Assembly (NCBI RefSeq): GCF_022399565.1
Contig: NZ_JAJTUT010000001.1
Span: 496,001-560,000 of the forward strand
Length of the DNA: 64,000 bases
Direction: 5' to 3'
Origin: Flavobacterium algicola
Lineage (GTDB): Bacteria; Bacteroidota; Bacteroidia; Flavobacteriales; Flavobacteriaceae
Under the pieces are notes generated by a model. It was not told the DNA's origin. It searched no databases and worked only from the letters and a program-made list of their open reading frames with translations. Of this stretch, positions 51,723 to 60,996 are shown one piece after another. A program made the translations under genes and the position numbers. Positions within the stretch are counted from its first letter, which is position 1; every line of letters begins with the position of its first letter.

Positions 51723-52880
51723 TTGAAACCAAACTTTTCTTTCCAAATTTATTCTTCTGTTAATAACCTTCCTGACGAATGGGATTCTCTGTCTAAAAAC
51801 AACATTTTTTTAAGCAGCTACTATTTGGTTATTCTCGAAAAGGCAGCGCCTATTAATATGCAATGCTATTTTATTGGAATATTTAAAGATAATAAGCTAG
51901 TTGGAATTTCATTGGCACAGTATATCAATCTAAGCAAAGTAAATTCATTAGGAGACAGAGATCATCGTTTTAAAACTATCATCAAAAACTTCTTGTTCAA
52001 AAGGTTTATTTCGAAAGTTTTAGTCATTGGTAATAATATGCTAACAGGTCAAAACTGTTATAGTTTTAGTTCTGAAATTGAAGTAAAAGACGGTATCGAA
52101 GCCTTACATGGCGCGGCAAATGTACTTACTGCACAACTCAAAGCTCAAAATAATAAAATAAATCTCACTGTATATAAGGACTTTTTGACCACTAACGATC
52201 ATTTTTTTAAAACTTCCGATTTTAAGCCTTTCTACCAATTTAATATTCAGCCCAATATGGTCTTTGCTATTAAATCTTCTTGGCAATCAATGGATGATTA
52301 TATTGGTGATTTAAATAAAAAATATCGAGATCAATACAAACGTGCTCGAAAAAAAGCATCAGGTATTGAGAAAAGAAAATTATCTCTTGACGAAGTTAAA
52401 TCCCTTCACAATCGCATAAACGAACTTTATCTAAATGTAGCTCAAAATGCTCCTTTCAATACTTTCTATCTTTCAGAGAATCATTTTGAAATATTCAAAG
52501 AGAAACTTCATGACAACTTTTTATTTTACGGTTATTTCCTAAATGAAGAATTGATAGGTTTTAACACCTTGATAAAAAATGGAGATGATATTGATACCTA
52601 TTTTTTAGGTTATGATGAAGGTTATCAAAGAGAAAAAATGTTGTATCTGAATATGTTATATGATATGATTGGATACTCTATCAATAAAAAGTACAAGCGA
52701 ATTATATTTGCAAGAACTGCACTTGAGATTAAGAGTTCTGTAGGCGCTATACCTGTAGCAATGTTTGGGTTGATTAAACATCAAAACTATTTTATCAATC
52801 TACTAATGGCAAAAAGCTTTATTTACTTTGAACCAAAAACAATTTGGCAGCAAAGAAATCCATTTAAAGAGGTGCTATAA
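51723..52880 (+). CDS. GNAT/FemAB-like acyltransferase of unknown substrate
   Basis: A 385-residue protein from TTG 51723. The fold resembles the peptidogalycan biosynthesis/FemAB-type acyltransferases: an N-terminal half with YLVILEKAAPINMQCYFIGIFKDNKLVGISLAQYI, and a C-terminal GNAT-like half with FYLSENHFEIFKEKLHDNFLFYGYFLNEELIGFNTLIKNGDDIDTYFLGYDEGYQREKMLYLNMLYDMIGYSI. The substrate is not known. Its 3' end overlaps the convergent lipid kinase gene by 17 bases. Confidence 0.7.
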   Translation: MKPNFSFQIYSSVNNLPDEWDSLSKNNIFLSSYYLVILEKAAPINMQCYFIGIFKDNKLVGISLAQYINLSKVNSLGDRDHRFKTIIKNFLFKRFISKVLVIGNNMLTGQNCYSFSSEIEVKDGIEALHGAANVLTAQLKAQNNKINLTVYKDFLTTNDHFFKTSDFKPFYQFNIQPNMVFAIKSSWQSMDDYIGDLNKKYRDQYKRARKKASGIEKRKLSLDEVKSLHNRINELYLNVAQNAPFNTFYLSENHFEIFKEKLHDNFLFYGYFLNEELIGFNTLIKNGDDIDTYFLGYDEGYQREKMLYLNMLYDMIGYSINKKYKRIIFARTALEIKSSVGAIPVAMFGLIKHQNYFINLLMAKSFIYFEPKTIWQQRNPFKEVL

Positions 52881-53757
52881 TACTTTTAATCGGCACAGCA
52901 ACTTTCATTTTTGAAGTAGCCATCTTAACATTTAGAGTAGACTCTGTACCGCAATATTCGCCATCAATTTGAAAATTCACTGGTCTGTTGGTTATTATTC
53001 TTGCACAATCTGTACTTATTATTTCAAGATTTTGAGTTTCAATAGCCGTATTACCCGCAATAATTTGCCCAATAACGATTAAGTCTAAATTCTTTAAAAT
53101 AATCAATTCGAACTTTCCATCTGTCATGAGACCGTTAGGGTTTATGACAATCCCTGTACCGTACTTTTGAGAGTTGGCAATTACAATCATTCTTGCCTCA
53201 CACTCGATAGTTTTACCATTGGCATCAATAATAGCGCTAAAAGGATCTTCTCGTTCTATTAAGGTATTTACAGCTTGTATTGCATAACCGAGCTTTCCTC
53301 TTACTGTACTTTTTTCGTAATTTTTTATTAATTCGGCATTCAATCCTATATCACTGAGATGCAAGCTATTTTTCCCATTGATTAACACCATATCAATATC
53401 TAAGACATTATCCTTAAAAGCAATTTCTAAACATTCTAAAACTGTTTCCGGCAAACCCAGATCAGTAGCCAACCCATTTGCTGAGCCTGCTGGCAAGATT
53501 CCAAAAATAACATCTTCTTGCTCCAACGCTTCTGCTACTAATTTGATAGTACCATCTCCGCCAGCAATAAGCACGCGTTCAGGAGTATGCTTAAGAAATA
53601 ATTCCTTTATATTAAAAATGTCGTTGGTCCCTTGCGTTTCATAAAGCACAAAATTCTTGTCTTTACGAGTTGTAAAGTGAGATACTGTTTTTACCATATC
53701 GGTTTTATCAATATCGCCAGAAATAGGGTTGACAATTAAAATAACATTATTTTTCAC
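52864..53757 (-). CDS. Diacylglycerol/lipid kinase family protein (YegS/DagK-like)
   Basis: A 297-residue lipid kinase. The ATP-binding GGDGT signature is in VLIAGGDGTIKLVAEAL near 65-81, and GILPAGSANGLATDLGLP near 88-105 is the second conserved block. A C-terminal beta-rich domain follows. The family phosphorylates diacylglycerol or related lipids at the inner membrane. Its start faces, 64 bases away, the App1-like phosphatase gene which would catalyse the opposite direction of diacylglycerol-phosphatidate conversion. Confidence 0.88.
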   Translation of the reverse strand: MKNNVILIVNPISGDIDKTDMVKTVSHFTTRKDKNFVLYETQGTNDIFNIKELFLKHTPERVLIAGGDGTIKLVAEALEQEDVIFGILPAGSANGLATDLGLPETVLECLEIAFKDNVLDIDMVLINGKNSLHLSDIGLNAELIKNYEKSTVRGKLGYAIQAVNTLIEREDPFSAIIDANGKTIECEARMIVIANSQKYGTGIVINPNGLMTDGKFELIILKNLDLIVIGQIIAGNTAIETQNLEIISTDCARIITNRPVNFQIDGEYCGTESTLNVKMATSKMKVAVPIKSIIAPL

Positions 53758-53821
53758 TGCTTTAGTTCTTTATATGATATTTAATAATTAATTTTCAGAA
53801 TGCTCAAAAGTATTAAATAAA

Positions 53822-54787
53822 ATGAAACCAATTTTAAAATTATATCGCGGTTACGCTAATGAACAAGAATTAATTGTCATGGGACATGTTTTCTTACCTA
53901 CAAATAAGAAGGATTATGATTTTTTGTCGAAAAAGTTTAAAAACGCAACTGCTACCATAAATATGTTCCGAATCAAAACTCACGCAAATGCGACAGTTTA
54001 CCTAGAACACCACCATGAAAAAATCGAAACCAAAACGCTCGACGATGGCTACTTTAAATTTTGCATTCCTTTAAAAGAAGATCAATATGGATGGATCGAT
54101 TATACGGTGAGTATATTATACAACAATAAGACTATAACTTGTACTGAAAGCTACAACAGACCCAAACAAGGAGATTTAGGAATAATTTCTGATATTGATG
54201 ACACACTGATCATATCTTACACCAGAAGTCCGATAAAGAAAATTTATCATCTACTTTTTAAGAATGTTCATAAACGAAAGATTTTTGATGATGTAGCGCT
54301 ACATTATCAAGCCTTGAGCGCAGCAGGAAGAGAAGACAAATTGGAAAAAAACATTTTTTTCTATGTATCTAGCAGCGAGTGGAATTTATACCGGTTGATA
54401 ATTAAGTTTGCAGAATTACATCAATTACCAAAAGCAGTGCTATTGTTAAAAGATATCAAAACGAGTTTGACTCAATTTTTCTGGTCTTTCAAACAAAGCC
54501 ACAATCATAAATACGAAAAAATAAAACATATACTAGAATTCTATCCTCAAATACAATATGTACTGCTGGGAGATGATTCTCAAAAAGATGCTTATTTATA
54601 TGAAGTAATTTGCAAAATATTCCCTTTGAGTGTAAAGGCAATTTATATAAGACAAACGGGGAAGTCTAAAAAGAATAAAATCGCTGCTGTTTTGGAAAAT
54701 ATAGCGACGCTCGATGTTGCTGTTTGTTATTTTGAACATAGTGCAGAAGCTATTGCACATTCAAAAAAGATTGGTATTATAAACTAA
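53822..54787 (+). CDS. App1 family phosphatidate phosphatase-like protein
   Basis: A 321-residue protein with the App1 (DUF2183) catalytic motif DIDDTL in LGIISDIDDTLIISYTRSP near 119-137 and the second block FFYVSSSEWNLYRLI near 179-193, then YVLLGDDSQKDAYLYEVICKIFP near 252-274. The family dephosphorylates phosphatidate to diacylglycerol. It is divergent from a diacylglycerol-kinase-like gene, so the pair could set the local balance of the two lipids. That coupling is inference. Confidence 0.85.
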   Translation: MKPILKLYRGYANEQELIVMGHVFLPTNKKDYDFLSKKFKNATATINMFRIKTHANATVYLEHHHEKIETKTLDDGYFKFCIPLKEDQYGWIDYTVSILYNNKTITCTESYNRPKQGDLGIISDIDDTLIISYTRSPIKKIYHLLFKNVHKRKIFDDVALHYQALSAAGREDKLEKNIFFYVSSSEWNLYRLIIKFAELHQLPKAVLLLKDIKTSLTQFFWSFKQSHNHKYEKIKHILEFYPQIQYVLLGDDSQKDAYLYEVICKIFPLSVKAIYIRQTGKSKKNKIAAVLENIATLDVAVCYFEHSAEAIAHSKKIGIIN

Positions 54788-54809
54788 TGATTTCTGGAGT
54801 AAAAAATAT

Positions 54810-54949
54810 AGCCCAGATGGGAATGAAAATCCTTTTATGAAAAACACTATTTTTTGTACCAGTTGCAGAGCGACCAAAGGAAGCTCCTGCAACTGGTTAA
54901 CAAAAAAAGTGTTACGATTAAAAGATTGTAATGTACAGCTGGATTGGCT
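54810..54949. repeat. Family B structured intergenic repeat, copy 2
   Basis: Shares CCCAGATGG, GCAGAGCGACC, AGGAAGCTCCTGCA and ACAGCTGGATT-GGCT with copy 1 at 20503. Outer stem AACACT/AGTGTT extended by T/A pairing and inner CAGTTGCAG/CTGCAACTG hairpin, both with different bases from copy 1 but equally paired. Its right end supplies the stop codon of the ABC-F gene (TAG on the minus strand at 54950-54948). Confidence 0.78.
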
Positions 54950-56855
54950 ACAAATTATCTATCTCTTCTTGAACGATTTCCCAATCTAATAATAATTGGT
55001 CTAGATCGGCTTTTTTCTTATTATATGCTTTAAAGAATGCGGCGTCTTCAATATGCTTGTCGTAACTAGACGCTAACTTTTTATCGTCTAGCTGAATATC
55101 TTTTTCTAACTGTTTGACTTGACTCTCTATTTTACTAAGTCTATTATTAAGTGACTTTCCTTTCTTTTGGTCCTCGTATGAGGCTTTGTTACTTTCTTTT
55201 GGAGCAGCTGCTTTTAAGGCATCTTTTTTCTCCACTTCTCGCATATTTTCTAAATTACGTTGCTCTAGGAAATAATTGATATCGCCAAGATATTCTTTAA
55301 CTTTTTGATCTTTGAACTCGTAAACAAGATTTGACATTCCTTGCAGGAAATCTCTATCGTGAGATACTAAAAGTAGAGTTCCACCAAATTTTTGCAGAGC
55401 AGCTTTCAAAACATTCTTGGATTTGATATCCAAGTGATTGGTCGGCTCATCCATCAGTAGTACATTTATAGGCTGTAACAATAATTTACAAAGTGCCAAT
55501 CGATTACGCTCACCACCAGAAAGCACTTTTACCTTCTTGTCAACATCATCTCCACGGAATAGAAACGATCCTAACATATCACGCACCTTACTACGGTTGG
55601 TATCCATTGCAGCATCTTCCATAGTTTGAAGTAGGGTGATTTCTCCATCAAGATATTCGGCTTGATTTTGAGCAAAATATCCTAGCTGCACATTGTGTCC
55701 CAACTTTATATTACCTTGGTATTCAAATTCATCAACAATTGCTTTGATAAAAGTAGACTTACCTTGACCATTTTGTCCCACAAAAGCAATCTTACTTCCT
55801 CTTTCTACTAATAAATTAATATCCTTTAGGATAGTTTTATCGCCATAGCTTTTGGTAACATTCTCAGCCTCTACTACTACTCTACCCGGTTCTTTTGAAA
55901 CTGGAAATGAAATGTTCATTACTGAATTATCATCTTCATCAACTTCAATACGCTCAACCTTATCTAATTTTTTAATTAAGGATTGTGCCATCGAAGCTTT
56001 GGATGCTTTGGCACGAAACTTTTCTATCAGTTTCTCTGTTTCTTCAATCTTTTTCGCTTGGTTTTTTTGAGTAGCCAGTTGTTTTTCACGAATTTCGTGA
56101 CGCAGCTCTAGGTATTGCGAGTAAGGTTTATTAAAATCGTATGCCTTACCTAATGAAATTTCGATTGTTCTATTGGTAACATTATCAAGAAACATTTTAT
56201 CATGAGATACAATTACAACAACTCCTGGGTAATTACGCAAGAAACTCTCCAACCATATGATACTCTCTATATCCAGGTGATTGGTAGGCTCATCTAGTAA
56301 TAAAACATCATTGGCTTGTAAAAGCAATTTGGCCAACTCTATACGCATTCTCCATCCTCCAGAGAATGTTTCTGTTTGATTATTAAAAACTTCTTTTTTA
56401 AAACCTAAACCTAAAAGAATTTTCTCAGTATCGCCAACATAATTATATCCTCCTAATAATTCGAATCGGTGGGTATTATCTGAAAGATCCTCAATTATTT
56501 TTGAATACTCTTCACTTTCATAATCAGTGCGAGTTACCAATTGGTGATTAATTTCTTCTAACTTTTTTTCTACAATTTTAATATCAACAAATGCTTCATA
56601 AGCTTCTTCTAATACTGTTCTTCCTTGCTCGAAATCAATGTCTTGACGAAGAAATCCCATACGGACATCTTTCTCTTGCGAGATAACACCAGAATCTGGT
56701 TTAAAATCACCTGCAAGCATCTTAAGCATAGTGGACTTACCTGCACCGTTTTTACCAACGAGACCAACTCGATCTCCTGCTCCTAATCGGAATGTTACTT
56801 CTTCAAATAAATAAGTACCTCCGAATGAAACGGATAAATTGTGTATGTTAAGCAT
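54948..56855 (-). CDS. ABC-F family ATP-binding protein
   Basis: A 635-residue protein with two ATP-binding cassettes and no membrane helices, the hallmark of ABC-F. Walker A GLVGKNGAGKSTMLK near 32-46 with signature FSGGWRMRIELAKLLL, and the second AFVGQNGQGKSTFIK with LSGGERNRLALCKLLL. A charged linker of about 80 residues joins them, and a C-terminal coiled coil follows from about 545. ABC-F proteins act on the ribosome rather than as transporters. Resemblance is to Uup/YheS housekeeping members; a resistance role is not indicated. Its stop codon lies in the family B repeat. Confidence 0.93.
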   Translation of the reverse strand: MLNIHNLSVSFGGTYLFEEVTFRLGAGDRVGLVGKNGAGKSTMLKMLAGDFKPDSGVISQEKDVRMGFLRQDIDFEQGRTVLEEAYEAFVDIKIVEKKLEEINHQLVTRTDYESEEYSKIIEDLSDNTHRFELLGGYNYVGDTEKILLGLGFKKEVFNNQTETFSGGWRMRIELAKLLLQANDVLLLDEPTNHLDIESIIWLESFLRNYPGVVVIVSHDKMFLDNVTNRTIEISLGKAYDFNKPYSQYLELRHEIREKQLATQKNQAKKIEETEKLIEKFRAKASKASMAQSLIKKLDKVERIEVDEDDNSVMNISFPVSKEPGRVVVEAENVTKSYGDKTILKDINLLVERGSKIAFVGQNGQGKSTFIKAIVDEFEYQGNIKLGHNVQLGYFAQNQAEYLDGEITLLQTMEDAAMDTNRSKVRDMLGSFLFRGDDVDKKVKVLSGGERNRLALCKLLLQPINVLLMDEPTNHLDIKSKNVLKAALQKFGGTLLLVSHDRDFLQGMSNLVYEFKDQKVKEYLGDINYFLEQRNLENMREVEKKDALKAAAPKESNKASYEDQKKGKSLNNRLSKIESQVKQLEKDIQLDDKKLASSYDKHIEDAAFFKAYNKKKADLDQLLLDWEIVQEEIDNL

Positions 56856-56919
56856 ATTTTGTGACTAAAATTACATAGGCAACAATCGTAAAATTGTACC
56901 TTTGTTAAAAATTTATAAA

Positions 56920-57342
56920 ATGTTAAAAAAAGGATCAAAACTAAACAGTATCTTGACAGGAACTTGTCCGAAATGTCAAAATGAAAGTATGTATGTGGAT
57001 AAAAATCCTTTACATCTGGCAAATGTATTAAAAATGAATGAAGATTGCAGTCATTGTGGCTTGCATTATCAAATTGAGCCTTCCTTTTTTTACGGAGCTA
57101 TGTATGTGAGCTACGGATTAAATGTTGCTTTTGGTATTGCTGCTTTTATAATTTCAAAAGTAATTCTTGGAACCACATTGGCAACTTCCTTCATTGTCAT
57201 TATCGCAACTTTGATTATTACAGCTCCATATATATTGAGATGGTCGAGAAATATTTATATAAATATGTTTATTAAATATGACCCAAAGACTTCAAAGTCA
57301 ATTACAAAAGAAACTCCAAAGGGTCAAGCCAACATTACCTAA
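56920..57342 (+). CDS. DUF983 family membrane protein
   Basis: 140 residues from ATG 56920 (a TTG at 56902 would add six). A zinc-ribbon-like N-terminus has two CxxC pairs, CPKCQNESMY and CSHCGLHY, then PSFFYGAMYVSYGLNVAFG and three hydrophobic segments. DUF983 proteins are common, often near haem-copper oxidase genes in other phyla, but no function is known. The 3' end overlaps the convergent FAD-oxidoreductase gene by 8 bases. Confidence 0.88.
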   Translation: MLKKGSKLNSILTGTCPKCQNESMYVDKNPLHLANVLKMNEDCSHCGLHYQIEPSFFYGAMYVSYGLNVAFGIAAFIISKVILGTTLATSFIVIIATLIITAPYILRWSRNIYINMFIKYDPKTSKSITKETPKGQANIT

Positions 57343-58390
57343 TATAATGTTTGGGCTTAATTCGGTTTATATCAATTTCTTTGTCCAACGGCACTTGATA
57401 CTCAATTTTTTCGAATAAAGCCTTTGCCATCGCAGGACCTAACATAACACCACGTGTACCTAAGCCGTTTAAGAGATGGATTTGCGTAAATTCAGAGTGC
57501 GTACCAATTAAGGGGCGTCTGTCTTTTACAGTTGGTCTAACACCTGCAAAATGTTCTACGATCTCAAATTCACAGTTTATAATTTCTTTGATCCTGTCTA
57601 CTAGTTCAACTTTCCCTTCTTCTGTTGGTACGTCATTTTTATCTTTCCAATTATAAGTTGCTCCGACCTTAAAGAGATCATCACCAAGAGGTAAGATAAA
57701 AACGCTTGTATTTATTATAACATCCAATTTTAACATTGGTGCTTTGATAATAAATAATTCTCCTTTAGTACCATCTAGAGGCAAATGATTAAAGTAGGGA
57801 TTAGAATGAATTCCGAAACCTTCAGCAAAAATTATATTTCGAAATTCCTTACCTTTATATTGAATACAATCATCACCAAAAGTAATTTTAGAATAATCAA
57901 AAGTTTCCTCTCTGAAGCATTCTAAATGTAAAAGATACTCTTTATATGATTGAAGTAAACTAGCCGTATCTACATAACCAGTATGTAACACTTCGCCATA
58001 GTTAAAGGGAGAGTCAATTCCTTCATATTTTTTTGTGACTAAACTTAAGGATAGAAAAGGCGAAAGACTTGGTTTATCAGAAGCTGTGAACCAATTATTT
58101 TGTTCTTCAATAGAGAAGAATTTACGTAGGATTGGTTTCTTATAATCAAATTGACTTTTCAACTTAGACTCTACAGTTTCGTAAAACGAACGCATAATTT
58201 CTAACTGCTCTTTTGCTTTCCAAACTTCACTAAAGCGTTTTAGAATCACTGGGTTATACAAACCTCCAGCAATCTTTGATGAACTTTGCGAATTATCATC
58301 AATAACCATAATGGATTTATTATTAAGCAAAGCTACCTCTGCAAAAGAAATCCCTGCTAAACCTGATCCTACTATTAAGTAATCAACCAT
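57335..58390 (-). CDS. FAD-dependent oxidoreductase (DAO family)
   Basis: A 351-residue protein. The FAD-binding GxGxxG motif is YLIVGSGLAGISFAEVALLNNKSIMVID at 4-31. The C-terminal GLGTRGVMLGPAMAKALF near 312-329 is the second FAD contact of D-amino-acid-oxidase-type enzymes, and AGVRPTVKDRRPLIG near 279-293 is a family block. The substrate, probably an amine or amino acid, is unknown. It lies alone between the T9SS terminator and the DUF983 gene. Confidence 0.85.
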   Translation of the reverse strand: MVDYLIVGSGLAGISFAEVALLNNKSIMVIDDNSQSSSKIAGGLYNPVILKRFSEVWKAKEQLEIMRSFYETVESKLKSQFDYKKPILRKFFSIEEQNNWFTASDKPSLSPFLSLSLVTKKYEGIDSPFNYGEVLHTGYVDTASLLQSYKEYLLHLECFREETFDYSKITFGDDCIQYKGKEFRNIIFAEGFGIHSNPYFNHLPLDGTKGELFIIKAPMLKLDVIINTSVFILPLGDDLFKVGATYNWKDKNDVPTEEGKVELVDRIKEIINCEFEIVEHFAGVRPTVKDRRPLIGTHSEFTQIHLLNGLGTRGVMLGPAMAKALFEKIEYQVPLDKEIDINRIKPKHYIR

Positions 58391-58414
58391 ATAAATTTAA
58401 AAAAAAGTGAAATG

Positions 58415-58444
58415 CAAAAAAAACTCTTACCATAAGTAAGAGTC
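58415..58444 (-). terminator. Terminator of the gldKLMN operon
   Basis: Stem ACTCTTAC (58423-58430) with GTAAGAGT (58436-58443), 5-base loop, and a T run on the minus strand from 58422 down to 58416. It is 23 bases past the gldN stop codon. Confidence 0.85.
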
Positions 58445-58466
58445 TTTATATTTTATAATTTAGAAA

Positions 58467-59360
58467 CTAGTAATTCCACATATCAGATTCGAAATTACGA
58501 ATCTTCTCTTTTACTCTTTCAGCTTCTAACAATTGATTCTGAGAGTTATCTTTCATGTAATCTTTAATTTCTCGATCTCCATAAACATTTTCTTCTTTGT
58601 AGATAACACTATTAAAACGTCTTGAGTTCAAGATTTGATCAAATGAAATCGGCATTGAAGAGTTCTTATCATTAAACGCTTTAGCATCATGCAAAACTTC
58701 TCTTGCTGATGGGAAAAAGATCCAGAACAACTCAATATAATCTTTCTCATCACTATTCATAGTGTAAACATCCGGAGTTACTGGACAGATACCTAATAAA
58801 CGATACTTCAATTCACTTTGACGTTTATCAAAATACCAGAAACCTTTAATTTTATACTGTGTAACATCTTGAGCAGTCAAATCAGAACGTAAAATATATT
58901 CTGGAGAAACAGATCTTCTACCAGCATTGATTTCCTCACGTCCAGCATCAGTAGTGTCAATTCTAGACAAAGAAGATTCGATATCTCTAAATGACTTTTT
59001 AGTATTAAAATAGCTATCTGAATATACTTCGGTGATCTTACCTTCTTTTACAGCAGTTGTTAAAACTGTATATAATGAACGTCTGTCAGAACCAATGTTT
59101 TCGTCGATTGGAAAATACAAAGGAAAATTGATTCTTTCGCTCAAATCAATAATTTCCCATACTGTTTTACCCATCAAAATATCTCTATCATGAACGTATC
59201 CATACGCCAAAGGCTTATCGTTATCAGATATCATTTGAGCAGGAGTTTTAAGTCCAATTTCAGAAGGTACTTTTGCATTAAGTAAGTTAGATTGAGCAAA
59301 CGATGCTCCACCTACCATTACTGAAAACATTACCAATAAAACATTTTTTACATTCTTCAT
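58467..59360 (-). CDS. gldN: Gliding motility/type IX secretion protein GldN
   Basis: A 297-residue exported protein (signal ending ASFAQ near 23) with GldN/PorN features: YVHDRDILMGKTVWEIIDLSERINFPLYFP near 55-84, YKIKGFWYFDKRQSELKYRLLGICPVTPDV and YIELFWIFFPSAREVLHDA. GldN forms the periplasmic ring with GldK that carries the type IX translocon in gliding Bacteroidota. Last gene of the operon, 46 bases after gldM, with a terminator following. Confidence 0.95.
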   Translation of the reverse strand: MKNVKNVLLVMFSVMVGGASFAQSNLLNAKVPSEIGLKTPAQMISDNDKPLAYGYVHDRDILMGKTVWEIIDLSERINFPLYFPIDENIGSDRRSLYTVLTTAVKEGKITEVYSDSYFNTKKSFRDIESSLSRIDTTDAGREEINAGRRSVSPEYILRSDLTAQDVTQYKIKGFWYFDKRQSELKYRLLGICPVTPDVYTMNSDEKDYIELFWIFFPSAREVLHDAKAFNDKNSSMPISFDQILNSRRFNSVIYKEENVYGDREIKDYMKDNSQNQLLEAERVKEKIRNFESDMWNY

Positions 59361-59406
59361 AATGCCATTATAAAATATTAAAGAATTCCCTTTCTTGAGA
59401 ACTTAT

Positions 59407-60948
59407 TTATTGTATTTCAAAAATAACTGGAGCAGTTCTTGGTAATAAATAACTACCTGCACCAACAAGTTTTGTTTTAATATCAGAAATCGTTACTTGA
59501 TCTCCTCTTCCTGCTTTTGCTAGTACTGCTTTACATTGAGCATTTAATTTATCACCTTGTACAACAACTGTTGCCTGACCAGTAATTTTCATATTAAACC
59601 CAACAACATTTAAACCAACTTCAAAATCAAAATCTTCTAATTTAGCTCCAATAGTAGCAATTTCAAGGTTAGATTTAGGTCCTTTAACAACCCCTGTTTC
59701 TCCACGAATGGTTCCAGTAGGACCAGGAATTCCTTTGATTCTAAATACTTTTCTATCAGAAACTTTTTCACCATTTGGTAATGTTCCTGTAACAGAAATG
59801 CTTACTTCATTTCCTCCACCAGGAGATAAATTGTATTTCCCTTTACCCGCTGGACTTAATCCTGGAGCTGAGGCAGTAACTTTATCAGCTGCAATTCCGG
59901 CAAAAGATACAGAGATAGGGTTAACAACACCTCTATACACAACATTCATCTTATCAGCTGAAATCGTTGCAGAATTTGGTTTTGGAACAACTACATATTT
60001 ACCGTTGAATTTCAGCGGAATAGTTTTTCCATCCTCTGCAAAACTAAACTGACCACTAATACTTTGTTCTCCAATTCCTCCCGCTGTCAATGAAATAACC
60101 GCTTGACCGTTTACTATTTTACCTGGACCAGAAAATCCTGTAGGTTTAGTATTAGCATCATAACGACCTAAAACTACTTTACCAGTAACTGTCTCACCTT
60201 GAAAATATGCGTTTTTATCTAAAACAACAATTGCTTGATAATTACTGTATGAAGCTGCAGCAACAGCCGCTTTTCCTAATAATGTATTATAAACATCAGA
60301 CTCTACTTTATTAACATCATTTTGCATAGATGATAATTTAGCTATCGAAGCAATAGCAGGAAAACCTTTGTAGTGGTATTCCAAATACTTGATTCCGATA
60401 CCGTCCTTGTTTTTAACGTCGGATAAATCCATTTTAGTATCTAATTCAGATATAATTCCTTTGAATTTTGAATCATTTCCTAAAATACTTTTAACGTCTG
60501 CTTTGTACTTTTCAATTGTAGCAATTAGTTCATTTCCTTTTTCAGAATATCCATCAGGATTAAAAAACAGATTATCTAAAACTTCCGCTTTATCCATTTC
60601 TTCATAAGGTAATTTACCAGTTTCTTCGTCTACTTTCGTTTCACTCAAAACTAGCGACTTAATTGAACCAATGTAACTGTAAAAGTTTTTATTTACAGTT
60701 TGCAATTGATGCGCTTTTTGAGACGCTACGATGAACTCTCCTTTTGCTTCTTCAGCTTTAGAATCAAGAGCCATTAACAATTGCTCATTTGACTGAATTG
60801 AAGAAGTATTTGAAGCTTCAAATTTTTCATTCATTAATCCAAATGCAGAAATTACTTCTTTGGATACATTTAATGCTAACATCGCGATGAAAACCAGGTA
60901 CATTAGGTTAACCATCTTCTGTCTTGGGGTTAGTTTTCCTCCAGCCAT
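59407..60948 (-). CDS. gldM: Gliding motility/type IX secretion motor protein GldM
   Basis: A 513-residue protein with the conserved N-terminus MAGGKLTPRQKMVNLMYLVFIAMLALNVSKEVISAFGLMN, including its single membrane helix, then a long periplasmic helical part and four beta-sandwich-like domains (for example YFQGETVTGKVVLGRYD, VYRGVVNPISVSFAG). GldM, with GldL, makes the proton-driven motor that powers secretion and gliding. It lies between gldL (48 bases upstream) and gldN. Confidence 0.96.
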   Translation of the reverse strand: MAGGKLTPRQKMVNLMYLVFIAMLALNVSKEVISAFGLMNEKFEASNTSSIQSNEQLLMALDSKAEEAKGEFIVASQKAHQLQTVNKNFYSYIGSIKSLVLSETKVDEETGKLPYEEMDKAEVLDNLFFNPDGYSEKGNELIATIEKYKADVKSILGNDSKFKGIISELDTKMDLSDVKNKDGIGIKYLEYHYKGFPAIASIAKLSSMQNDVNKVESDVYNTLLGKAAVAAASYSNYQAIVVLDKNAYFQGETVTGKVVLGRYDANTKPTGFSGPGKIVNGQAVISLTAGGIGEQSISGQFSFAEDGKTIPLKFNGKYVVVPKPNSATISADKMNVVYRGVVNPISVSFAGIAADKVTASAPGLSPAGKGKYNLSPGGGNEVSISVTGTLPNGEKVSDRKVFRIKGIPGPTGTIRGETGVVKGPKSNLEIATIGAKLEDFDFEVGLNVVGFNMKITGQATVVVQGDKLNAQCKAVLAKAGRGDQVTISDIKTKLVGAGSYLLPRTAPVIFEIQ

Positions 60949-60996
60949 AATAATTTTTTTCTAATTAGTTTAAAATCTTTTTTAGTTCGAAACCAA

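Noticed and set aside
54948..56855. ABC-F gene as an antibiotic resistance determinant
   Set aside because: Linker and overall layout fit housekeeping Uup/YheS-type members and the context is chromosomal core.
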